From positions 1,528,006-1,592,005 of the forward strand of contig JAYJMM010000080.1 of NCBI GenBank assembly GCA_037349105.1: 64,000 nt of DNA, read 5' to 3'. The notes beneath the pieces are model-generated. The model was not told where the DNA came from. It saw nothing but the letters and a program-made list of their open reading frames with translations, and searched no databases. The stretch comes from Limnomonas spitsbergensis. Taxonomy: Eukaryota > Chlorophyta > Chlorophyceae > Chlamydomonadales. A program made the position numbers and the translations under genes. Position 1 is the stretch's first letter. Each line of letters opens with the position of its first letter. Positions 11,601 to 20,837 of this stretch are shown here, piece after piece.

Positions 11601-14600
11601 GGGAATTAGGCTACCAAATAGGGAATAAGGCTACCAAAATAGGAAAGCAGGCTACCAAAATAGGGAAAATAAGGCTACCAAAATCAGGAATAAGGCTACC
11701 AAAATAGGGAATTTGGCTACCAAAATAGGGAATTATGCTACCAAAATAGGGAATTAGGCTACCAAAATAGGGAATTGGGCTACCAAAATAGGGAATAAGG
11801 CTACCAAAATAGGGAACTAGGCTACCAAAATAGGGTATTATGCTACCAAAATAGGGAATTGGACTACCAAAATAGGGAATTGGGCTACCAAAATAGGGAA
11901 TTAGGCTACCAAAATAGGGAAGTAGGCTACCAAAATAGGGAATTGGGCCACCAAAATAGGGAATTAGGCTACCAAAATAGGGAATAAGGCTACCAAAATA
12001 GGGAATTAGGCTACCAGAATAGGGAATAAGGCCACCAAAATAGATAATTGGGCTACCAAAATAGGGAATTGGGCTACCAAAATAGGGAATTAGGCTACCA
12101 AAATAGGGAATTGGGCTGCCAAAATAGGGAATTAGGCTACCAAAAAAGGGAATAAGGCTACCCAAAATGGAAAATAAGGCTACCAAAATAGGGAATAAGG
12201 CTACCAAAATAGGGAAATGGGCCATCAAAATAGGGAAGTAGGCTACCAAAATAGGGAATTAGGCTACCAAAATAGGGAATTAGGCTACCAAAATAGGGAA
12301 TAAGGCCGCCAAAATAGGGAATTGGACTACCAAAATAGAGAATTGGGCTACCAAAGTAGGGAATTAACTACCAAAATAGGGAAGTAGGCTACCAAAATAG
12401 GGAATTGGGCTACCAAAATATGGAATTGGGCTACCAAAATAGGGATTTAGGCTACCAAAATAGGGAATTAGGCTACCAAAATAGGGAATTGGGCTACCGA
12501 AATAGGGAATTAGGCTACCAAAATAGGGAAGTAGGCTACCAAAATAGAGAATTGGGCTACCATAAGGGAAATTACTGTAGAACCACTTTGACTCCGCTCG
12601 TAATTAAATAATGATTGCGGTGCGCGAACATGGCTGCGTGCTAATATTAATTCAAAATTCGACGCTGCGCAGAGCGTCAGTCAGGTGCCCAAACAACTTT
12701 TTGGGGGGTGCGCGGTATAAATTTAAAACAGCATTTTTTACAAAAAATCGCGCGCTACCGCGCGACTGTTTGATTTGACATCCGTCGAGTGATTCTTACG
12801 CCAGTCCCCGTTGCGAAGCTCGATCCTGGAGGCAGAGACGGGTGACACTGACGACTGCTGACATTTCGGGGCATCAGAATGAAGAAAGACTCCTCCTCCG
12901 CCGAAGCAGGAGGCGTGAGAACCACTCGATCCACAGCAGCTCATCCAAGTTGGTAGGGTAGCCCGCTCGCGACGTTCTGCGGGGCACATTTAACGAAGTG
13001 CCAGACGTTTTCCCCGCTTACACCTGGAGCACGGTAAATGAACATTGACAGGATTCGACCCGCAGACCTCAGGGTGGACTGCCAATTAGCGTTGTACCAC
13101 TGAGCCCCTCGGGCCCCAATAGCCACACGTTTCCTGAGGCCAGGAACCGGCGGAGGAGGATGACGACTACGGTATGCGGAGTATTGCTGACCGTGTGCTA
13201 TCATTGCTAACATCAAACGAAGATTTAACTGAGTTTGACTGCATGTACTGGCTGAAAGTGCTGCGTGGACGGAATTTTAAATTATTCTCAGTGATGCGCG
13301 ATGTTAAATTATATGTCGTGCTGCGTGGCGTAAAATTTAATTAAAAATTCGTCGCTGCGCGACCGTTTTTAAATTCTTTTTGGGGTGCGCGACGAAAAAA
13401 TAAAAATTTTGGGTGCGCGGAGTCTAAGTGGTTCTACGGTAGGCTAGGGAAGTAGGCTACCAAAATAGGGAATAAGGCTACCAAAATAGGGAATTAGGCT
13501 ACCAAAATAGGGAATTGGGCTACCAAAACAGGGAAGTAGGTTACCGAAATAAGGAAGTAGGCTACCAAAATAGGGAAGTAGGCTACCAAAATAGGGAATA
13601 AGGCTACCAAATTGGGGAAGTAGGCTACCAAAATAGAGAAGTAGGATACCAAACTAGGGAAGTAGGCTACCAAACTAGGGAAGTAGGATACCAAATTGGG
13701 GGATTTGGCTACCCAAATTGGGGAAGAAGGCTACCAAAATAAAGTTGACAAATGTGGAGATGCCGACCTGAATCAGCTTGGTGCCAGCTTGGCCTTGAGC
13801 CTTGGGACAAACACAAGGGAAGTGAGCAACCAATTTCAAATTCTATCACATGCCTTCATGTTTTCCCTGGCTCTGGCAGTGCATGGTAGCTGGACTAGAG
13901 CTGCCTCATCCCCTGCCACGATGCTTGGACAAACAGAGGGAAGGCAGCGACCAAGATCAAATTATCAAACTCCTTCATTAATCTTGTTCTGATAAAAATA
14001 AACATGGAGATGTGCAGATGCCAACCTGGATCAGCTTGGTGCCAGCAAGGCCATGCCCAAGGCCCGCCTGACAACACGCAAAGCCAGCCAGGCAATACAC
14101 AGTCCCAAGCAGAGGTCATTTAGTTTCAGCCTGGCAATACAAAGTGCCAGCCTCAAAATTCCCGGTGCTAGCCTGGCCATGCTAAATGCCAGCCTGGAAG
14201 TGCAGAGAGCCAGACTGGCCAGGAGTCTGGCGATGCAGAGTGCCAGCCTGGTGTAGCTCAGTGCTAGCCTGGCCATGCTAAATGCCAGCCTGGAAGTGCA
14301 GAGAGCCAGACTGGCCAGGAGTCTGGCGATGCAGAGTGCCAGCCTGGTGAAGCTCAGTGTCAGCCTGGCCATGCTAAATGCCAGCCTGGAAGTGCAGAGA
14401 GCCAGTCTGGCCAAGAGTCTAGCGATGCAGAGTGCCAGCCTGGTGTAGCTCAGTGCTAGCCTGGCCATGCTAAATGCCAGCCTGGAAGTGCAGAGAGCCA
14501 GACTGGCCAGGAGTCTGGCGATGCAGAGTGCCAGCCTGGTGTAGCTCAGTGCTAGCCTGGCCATGCTAAATGCCAGCCTGGAAGTGCAGAGAGCCAGACT

Positions 14601-17600
14601 GGCCAGGAGTCTGGCGATGCAGAGTGCCAGCCTGGTGTAGCTCAGTGCTAGCCTGGCCATGCTAAATGCCAGCCTGGAAGTGCAGAGAGCCAGACTGGCC
14701 AGGAGTCTGGCGATGCAGAGTGCCAGCCTGGTGAAGCTCAGTGCTAGCCTGGCCATGCTAAATGCCAGCCTGGAAGTGCAGAGAGCCAGACTGGCCAGGA
14801 GTCTGGCGATGCAGAGTGCCAGCCTGGTGAAGCTCAGTGTCAGCCTGGCCATGCTAAATGCCAGCCTGGAAGTGCAGAGAGCCAGACTGGCCAGGAGTCT
14901 GGCGATGCAGAGTGCCAGCCTGGTGAAGCTCAGTGCCAGCCTGGCCATGCTAAATGCCAGCCTGGAAGTGCAGAGAGCCAGACTGGCCAGGAGTCTGGCG
15001 ATGCAGAGTGCCAGCCTGGTGAAGCTCAGTGTCAGCCTGGCCATGCTAAATGCCAGCCTGGAAGTGCAGAGAGCCAGTCTGGCCAAGAGTCTAGCGATGC
15101 AGAGTGCCAGCCTGGTGTAGCTCAGTGCTAGCCTGGCCATGCTAAATGCCAGCCTGGAAGTGCAGAGAGCCAGACTGGCCAGGAGTCTGGCGATGCAGAG
15201 TGCCAGCCTGGTGTAGCTCAGTGCTAGCCTGGCCATGCTAAATGCCAGCCTGGAAGTGCAGAGAGCCAGACTGGCCAGGAGTCTGGCGATGCAGAGTGCC
15301 AGCCTGGTGTAGCTCAGTGCTAGCCTGGCCATGCTAAATGCCAGCCTGGAAGTGCAGAGAGCCAGACTGGCCAGGAGTCTGGCGATGCAGAGTGCCAGCC
15401 TGGTGAAGCTCAGTGTCAGCCTGGCCATGCTAAATGCCAGCCTGGAAGTGCAGAGAGCCAGACTGGCCAGGAGTCTGGCGATGCAGAGTGCCAGCCTGGT
15501 GAAGCTCAGTGCCAGCCTGGCCATGCTAAATGCCAGCCTGGAAGTGCAGAGAGCCAGACTGGCCAGGAGTCTGGCGATGCAGAGTGCCAGCCTGGTGAAG
15601 CTCAGTGCCAGCCTGGCCATGCTAAATGCCAGCCTGGAAGTGCAGAGAGCCAGACTGGCCAGGAGTCTGGCGATGCAGAGTGCCAGCCTGGTGAAGCTCA
15701 GTGCCAGCCTGGCCATGCTAAATGCCAGCCTGGAAGTGCAGAGAGCCAGACTGGCCAGGAGTCTGGCGATGCAGAGTGCCAGCCTGGTGAAGCTCAGTGT
15801 CAGCCTGGCCATGCTAAATGCCAGCCTGGAAGTGCAGAGAGCCAGTCTGGCCAAGAGTCTGGCGATGCAGAGTGCCAGCCTGGCATAGCTCAGTGCCAGC
15901 CTGGCCATGCTAAATGCCAACCTGGAAGTGCAGAGAGCCAGACTGGCCAGGAGTCTGGCGATGCAGAGTGCCAGCCTGGTGTAGCTCAGTGCCAGCCTGG
16001 CCATGCTAAATGCCAGCCTGGAAGTGCAGAGAGCCAGTCTGGCCAGGAGTCTGGCGATGCAGAGTGCCAGCCTGGTGTAGCTCAGTGCCAGCCTGGCCAT
16101 GCTAAATGCCAGCCTGGTGTTGCTCAGAGCTAGCGTGGCCATATTTTGTCCCCAGATCGACTCACAGCTCATCGGCGACTTGTGTATGGCCCATGGCGGC
16201 CGCTCGGTGCAGCGGGGTGGCGGAACCTGCTCTCGTCAGTGCGTCCACATCAGCACCTGCAGATCCAGTTTCAGATCCAGGGTTCAGGATCCGGGTTCCA
16301 GGTCCAGGATTCAGATCCAGGTTTGTTTCTTGGGAGTTTGAGGACATATGGCTCAGATTCAGGGTTTCAGATTTAAGTTTTGACAAGAGGCAGATATTAG
16401 AGACGCACGCAGAGCCCAGGCCGCCACATCAGTGCACTTCATTCCCGTGTGTGAACTCCATAGACTAAGTGTGAAGACCCTTGGATGGCGCATTGTTTTC
16501 CGTGTTATTATTTTCTGTGCACATGTCTCACCATGCTGAAGCAGCAGCTGTACAGCTTCCAGCTTCCCTGCCCTTGCGGCGTAGTGCAAGGGCGTATAGC
16601 CACTGCCACCTGCGTATGAATGTGTGAATGCAAGTGTAAATATGTGAACAGTCTCTACCTTCCCCGCCCTAGCGGTTAAGTGCAACGGAGTGTAGCCACT
16701 GCCACCTGTGTATGCATCTGCGAATGTGTGTGAACAGCCTCTAGCTCTCCCGCCTTGGAAGCATAATGCAGCAGAGAAAAGCCACTGCCACCAATGTGTG
16801 AATGTGTGAATGTGTGACCGGCCTTTAGCTTCCCCGACCTTGCAGCATTGTGCAACGTAGGGTATTCGCTGCTGCATGCGGAGACTTCTTGTTGCTACAG
16901 AAATGCAACCTACTACTGCATGCTCCATCAATTTGGATGGTCTCTTGGGTCTTCCCTCGAGAAAGAAAGTACCAGCACCATACTTACCAGCTGAGCTAAC
17001 AAAATGACAGATTTGAAGGAAGATACTTCTGCGTCCTACCACTCGCGCCATAGCTGTGGAAATGCATTATGGGCTCTGTTTATGAAGGTGAAAGAGCACG
17101 CAAAGATCGATCCTAAACCCTAAACCCTGTACGAAGATGAAAGAGCAATACATACCATTCAAACGCAGGCATGTAACACCCATTGAGATAGAACAATGCC
17201 GTACCTAACTATACGGTACCTCGGTACGGGATAATGTCGCTTCTGTCTAGCCCAGAAAGTAAATCTTTCAGTAATAAACTACAAATGCAGTTTTGTTTGT
17301 AGCTTCGACGCATATAATGTATGTAACGTCCATTGAGCTGAGGAAGTATCGAAATATAAGTCGGTTTGTGAATATCCAGCATTTGTTTGCTGCATGAAAG
17401 TATTTTGCAACTCGCGCAGTCGCTGTGGATGTACTCCAGGCTCTTTGCAACGACTCCCGCTCAAACACCAGCACCTAACTATTGTTGATGGAAGGAAATG
17501 TCGACTTTCCACCGGAAAACATCCGGATAAAACGTGTTAGCTGCACAAACAAGCAGACTTATGCAGTTAAAAGTGACTTCATACTCACGCCGTCACAGTG

Positions 17601-18759
17601 GACGGATACCGGCACCTGACATTCGTTTAGCGAAGGAAATATCCATTTCCCCCCCCCACTCAAAAAACATCGGGCACAAATCCGGCTAACAATCGAGAAC
17701 AAATAAATGCACATGCAACTCACCACTGGCACCGTCGCTGTGAATTGACTCCGGGCTCTTTGCGATGATCCGGGTCAGCTTTCCAATGTCGCCAGCCTGG
17801 CAGGTTTGCATGGGAGTGTTGTTGCCTGGCAGCTTTATCAGTTCTTAACACATAACCATCACCCTATCAGGCAGGTGGCTGCCACATGGTCTACATATGC
17901 ACAAACCAGCCATCCAGGCGGGTGGCTGCTATATAGGGTCCTACGTATCCACAAAATGGTCCTTAAGACGAATGGGGAGCACCTCGCGATACAAGAGCAG
18001 ACCGGGTGATCGGGGTTTGGGTCTGATGCTCCCCACCCTTACTATTTCCACGGGTGGGCAGTTGTTTCAGATCCAAACTGTCAGCGCATCCACCCGGCAG
18101 ACCTTTCATCAGAGGGTGCTCGCGTCTTACTAAACCTGGGCTGGCACGGTGATGAGCGGTCGGGTCTGACGCTCCCCAATCAAATTAAAGCCTCCGGGCA
18201 GAATCCGTGAGGCTTTCTGGCAGGATCAAGTGGCATTTCTTGGCAGAGGCCAGTGATACTATCTGGCAAAATCTTATGAAATATCTCTGACCTATGAAAG
18301 CTCTTTGATAGATCTCTGATCTGAAGATTTTACGGCATAAGATCTCCAGGCGGTAGATCTTCAGGCAAAAACAACCAGATCCTTAAGCCCCACAAAAACA
18401 ATGCGCATTGCTTGAGCACAAATCGGTTCCGCTCCCTGCCTGTCCCGTCTGGAACGGTTCTTCCCCCCCCCCTTCCTGTTTCGTTAGGTACTGATCAGTC
18501 AGTTGTTGTGTTTGCGCCATACAGCAACATCACCAACAATCTTCACACTTCCTCACACAAGAATGTACAGCTACAAGTTGGAAGGAAGCTGTCCAAAGCA
18601 TGTCAAATACCACTGATAGAGTGCCTGTTGCACACCCTCACATAATTGCCACGCCTCTCTCACGACACTGCAGCCATTCTGCCCACCCCAAACCCCACAC
18701 ATACTTCATACCTGGGCGGCGGCGCACGCGCTCCGCATGAAGTCCATCTCTCCCATTGA
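2619..18759 (-). CDS. ANKRD39: ANKRD39-like ankyrin repeat protein
   Basis: Six minus-strand exons join with matching phases: 18759-18712, 17796-17724, 16609-16532, 16256-16166, 8371-8299 and 2768-2619 (stop TGA 2621-2619). The preferred start is the ATG at 18756 (MGEMDFMRSACAAAQ), giving 169 residues; an upstream exon cannot be excluded because TTTGCAG precedes TCA-ATG. The protein has four ankyrin repeats with canonical GYTPLHYAARAG, ATPLHRAAAMGHT, ENPLHKAAAAGHLDACKLLL cores, then a short tail ending AHSGI. Length, repeat number and the N-terminal EMDF...AA word match animal ANKRD39 as I recall it. Ankyrin repeats bind proteins; the partner is unknown. Introns of 915, 1114, 275, 7794 and 5530 bp contain three satellites and a TIR element. 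It starts head to head with MED20. Confidence 0.85.
2789..2945. repeat. ~75-bp tandem duplication with a copy of the last ankyrin exon start
   Basis: Two copies of a segment with CTCGAAGCA-GAGA and GATAACACT lie beside exon 2768-2619 of the ankyrin gene. At about 2926-2941 the word AGCTTGCACGCGTC, which is exon sequence at 2748-2761, appears again. This is a partial duplicate of the exon start inside the intron. Confidence 0.65.
3502..8128. repeat. Satellite A, 31-bp unit, ~4.6 kb
   Basis: The dominant unit is 31 bp, made of a 17-mer AACAACCCCTCAACTTG and a 14-mer AACAATCCCATTTG. The first ~200 bp contains mostly the 17-mer alone, with AATTTG instead of ACTTG, so the 31-mer looks like a 17+14 composite that later took over. 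Variants (AACAGCCCC, AACAACCCC, AAAAACCCC, TTGCAC) occur in recurring orders, implying higher-order duplication. It fills most of ankyrin intron 5 (2769-8298). Confidence 0.95.
8372..8623 (-). repeat. Copies of ankyrin exon 5 start and its acceptor
   Basis: The plus-strand word GCTCCTGCCATAATCC at exon 8371-8299 and its acceptor returns near 8476-8493 as GTCAGCTCCTGCCATAATCC, and in decayed form near 8587-8612. The units are ~125 bp and also share AACAAACAGAGGGAAGTG and ACATGGAGGTG. Further decayed units of the same repeat occur at 13745-14045, on the far side of satellite B. Confidence 0.7.
8624..12572. repeat. Satellite B, 21-bp unit, left part
   Basis: Unit GGGAATTAGGCTACCAAAATA (21 bp), about 185 copies here, with variants GGGAATTGGG, GGGAATAAGG and GATAATTGGG. 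A 1383-bp segment is tandemly duplicated: the marker CAGCATAGTAAAGAAGGC lies at about 9732 and again at about 11115. Since 21 is divisible by 3, one minus-strand frame stays open with a 7-residue period (IPYFGSL); I treat that as a by-product. The array lies in ankyrin intron 4. Confidence 0.95.
12575..13439. mobile_element. TIR DNA transposon-like element T1, non-autonomous
   Basis: The 865-bp element interrupts satellite B. Ends are inverted: left CTGTAGAACCACTTTGACTC and right, reversed, CCGTAGAACCACTTAGACTC. It is flanked by TA on both sides (12573-12574 and 13440-13441), as expected of TA-targeting cut-and-paste elements. Near the ends are A+T runs and GCGCG words. There is no transposase frame. 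A related 619-bp element (T2) is at 50548-51166, internally inverted relative to this one. T1 carries about 250 bp more than T2, including a tRNA-like segment. Confidence 0.8.
13030..13120 (-). other. tRNA-like (pol III promoter-like) segment inside T1
   Basis: On the minus strand the A-box-like GGCTCAGTGGTACAACGC is followed by a B-box-like GGGTCGAATCC. The intervening sequence does not fold into a clear anticodon arm, so this looks like a tRNA-derived SINE head captured by the transposon rather than a functional tRNA gene. Confidence 0.5.
13440..13745. repeat. Satellite B, right part beyond T1
   Basis: The same 21-bp unit resumes after the TIR element, with more variants (GAAGTAGG, CAAACTAGG, CCAAATTGG). 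Greater divergence than in the left part suggests this is an older edge of the array. Confidence 0.85.
13745..14050. repeat. Decayed ~125-bp units related to 8372-8623
   Basis: Shared words are ACAAACAGAGGGAAG, ACATGGAGATGTG and GATCAGCTTGGTGCC. They match the units that contain the start of ankyrin exon 5 at 8299-8371, yet lie more than 5 kb further into the intron. Confidence 0.6.
14050..16140. repeat. Satellite C, 96-bp unit, ~21 copies
   Basis: The unit runs from CCTGGCCATGCTAAATGCC through GAGCCAGACTGGCCAGGAG to GCCAGCCTGGTGTAGCTCAG. Copies are more than 95% identical from about 14166 on; the first ~110 bp is degenerate. Itself rich in GCCAGCCTGG sub-repeats. It begins about 25 bp downstream of the donor of ankyrin exon 16256-16166. 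As 96 is a multiple of 3, the minus strand carries an open frame of about 700 codons. Confidence 0.95.
16550..16900 (-). repeat. ~100-bp repeats copying the acceptor and start of ankyrin exon 3
   Basis: The real exon (16609-16532) starts GTGGCAGTGGCTATACG after a CGCAG acceptor. Upstream in the intron the same junction recurs near 16700 (ACACAG then GTGGCAGTGGCTACACTCC), near 16785 (GGTGGCAGTGGCTTTTC) and in decayed form near 16880. Conceptually they read YTPLHLTARAG, a second ankyrin core, then decay. Confidence 0.8.
17035..17640 (-). repeat. Copies of ankyrin exon 2 end and its donor
   Basis: The real exon end (17796-17724) reads GCAAAGAGCCCGGAGTC, CACAGCGACGG, then the donor GTGAGTTGCATG on the minus strand. 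Copies lie near 17580-17620 (CACTGTGACGGC|GTGAGTATGAAG), 17400-17460 (GCAAAGAGCCTGGAGTAC, CACAGCGACTG) and 17038-17085 (AGAGCCCATAATGC, CACAGCTATGG). Similarity falls with distance from the exon. Confidence 0.75.
17797..18711. other. Ankyrin intron 1 content
   Basis: A ~55-bp unit is present twice (17860-17955; words CAGGCAGGTGGCTGCC and CAGGCGGGTGGCTGCT). A GGGTCTGATGCTCCCCA word recurs near 18165 as GGGTCTGACGCTCCCCA. TCTGGCA/GATCT words repeat loosely at 18200-18370. No coding exon seen. Confidence 0.4.
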
Positions 18760-20837
18760 CTGCAAAGGCACCGCAGAGCATGAGGCACGATACTGTGCGC
18801 ATACGCACACCAACGCAAAAGCCATCCGCATTCATACATGCACTTTCATACAAGCAGCTGCACACCTACGCATGAGCCATGTGCACTCACGCACGTGCCA
18901 TGCGCACACTCATGCAAGAGCCATGCATCATCCGTGCATGCACCCTCTTGCAAGGAGCCACGCGCCCATGCACGAGTCATGTGCACAACCATGCAAAACC
19001 CATGTATCATTTATGCACACGCCTTCATGCAAGTAGCCACAGGCCCATGCATAAGTCATGCGCGCCCAAGTGCGAGCGCCGTGTGCCGTTCAGGCCGGTG
19101 CAAGAGCCATGCATCATCCATATATGGAGCCTTCCACGCATCAGTCATCTGGGAGTAGTCAGCAGCTCCAACCCTCTAGGTGCAAGAAAAACGTGTCCAA
19201 GAAGCCCACGGTGTGAACTGGAGTGTGGAAGAGTGAATTACAGGATGCCTTGTTTAAGGTGACGGATCACCTCAAGCGTAAAAATGCAATGCCTAGCATG
19301 CGATGCGTCCATGCGGCCCTACGCACATGAGCCATATGGCCCATGTCGTTCAGAGATTTGGGCCGAATGGGATCCAACCTTGACCGGCTTATGGACAGTG
19401 GCCTGGATCAGGACTTGCTGCACCAGACCCCAGGCCGAAGGCCGTGATGTACCTGAACTTTAGCTGAGGCGCCCTGAAATAAACAGTGGCAAGGCGTTGG
19501 TCCTCCTTACCTGTGCAATGGGGCCCATGTCGTTCAGCGAGCACTGGCATCCCACGCCATGGAAGGGATGCCATGACACCATTCTAGACACAGCAGCTGA
19601 CAGCCAGGCCCCTTATTTCCTGCTGGCACTGAGGCTCCTGCAGCAAACACAGTCTTCCGGGTGTGTGACCAAGGGTTCGGCAAAGCAGATCTCGCCCCAG
19701 CAGTGAAGGCTGCTGATCGAAGTTGTTGCAGACGGTCTGTAAGGGTGAAGATGTTGTATGCTATGATTGGGGCTGTTTTCGTACGCATTTGAAAGGCAGG
19801 GAGCGGGCCGAGAGGACACCATGGACGTGTAAGGACATTGTCAGATTGGGACGCACCGAGTGAAGACGGAAAGGAGCTTTTGCGGAGTGAAGGAGGAAAG
19901 AAAGAGAAGCTAAACTGTGCGTCCTTCCGCTATCTGTACTGACGCCAAGTAGAGGCCACGGGGGAAGACGTGAGAGGAGCGTGTGGCTGGTGCAGGCAAC
20001 ACGCTTACACGCAACGAGTGTTGACGGTTTTGGTTCCGGAGCTTCCCAGGGGAAATGCCACATTGGCAGCAGATGCGGACGAGCTGTTAATCTAGACACG
20101 TAATCACATCGCACGGTTGATTTGGGGGAAATCTCTCCTGATATCGATCGTTTTTTGAATTCGTCAACTGATCGTTGCCGACTTCATCGTCTGCGGAGCT
20201 TTGAGGATTTCGATCTTCAGTGGCAACCTGTTTCTCCCATATATAAAATATAGACGTATAAACAACCTACCAGCTGCACCTTACCGCTCGATCTGAAAGA
20301 TCGGTACCGACACCGGCTTGCTGAGCGTCCTAAGTTCCGCGCATCGATCTGAACCCTTGCTGGAGCAGAAGCGGCTGCAGTGGATAGCAGTGCTCCTCCT
20401 TTTCTTCCTTGCTAGTCCTACTGCACAGAGGTGGTGTCTATCGCATGAAGGCGTAGTAGCAGAGCTCTGACGAAGGCATGGGCGTGAAATGGTAGGGGGA
20501 GGCCACTTTGGCTACACTATGCTTTGCTTGCTCGCATGGGGTTCCTGATGCTGTCACACGTCATCATGGTCGATTGGTGGCATGGGCTCTGCTGCCGTTG
20601 CATGGATCAATGGATGCATGGATGCATGGACACTGAGGCTATCGCAGGGTCGCAGGGCATGGTCACATGGGGGACTTGCATGGAAAGTATGGTCGCATGG
20701 TTGCATGGTTGCCGTGATGGACCGTATGGTCGCATGGGGGAGTGACGTCTTAGCATGGTTGCATGGTCACATGGGAGCCTTGATGCTGTGGCACCGTCGC
20801 ATGCTGTCTCTGATGCATTCCTGATGCACCGCGTAGG
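18760..20837. promoter_or_regulatory. Shared divergent upstream region of ANKRD39-like and MED20
   Basis: About 2.1 kb separates the two head-to-head starts. It contains a GCATG/CATGCA-rich degenerate array (18815-19130), an interspersed element copy (about 19349-19487), and a second GCATGG-rich array (about 20560-20830) ending just before the MED20 ATG. No clear TATA box was found. A minus-strand upstream exon for the ankyrin gene could be hidden here. Confidence 0.45.
19349..19487 (+). mobile_element. Short interspersed element family F2, diverged copy
   Basis: Contains GATCCAACCTTGACCGG, then GTACCTGAACTTTAGCTGAG and GCGCCCTGAAATAAACA. It matches the better copies at 21262-21435 and 34106-34282 in order and spacing. 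No coding capacity and no obvious terminal repeats. Confidence 0.5.

Noticed and set aside
8758..12249. Minus-strand open frames of 212-247 codons with IPYFGSL repeats
   Set aside because: They are the 21-bp satellite in a stop-free frame, broken wherever a unit has an odd-length change; no start context or domain.
14031..16172. 713-codon minus-strand open frame
   Set aside because: It is the 96-bp satellite read in its stop-free frame and lies within an intron of the ankyrin gene; pure 32-residue repetition with no domain.
16359..17051. Single 230-codon minus-strand gene with ankyrin cores
   Set aside because: The frame runs through splice sites; only 16532-16609 fits the spliced ankyrin protein, and the rest are intronic junction copies.
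17797..17811. ATG at 17811 as the start of the ankyrin gene
   Set aside because: It is in frame, but the exon 18759-18712 joins in phase and supplies the EMDF...AA segment expected before this exon.
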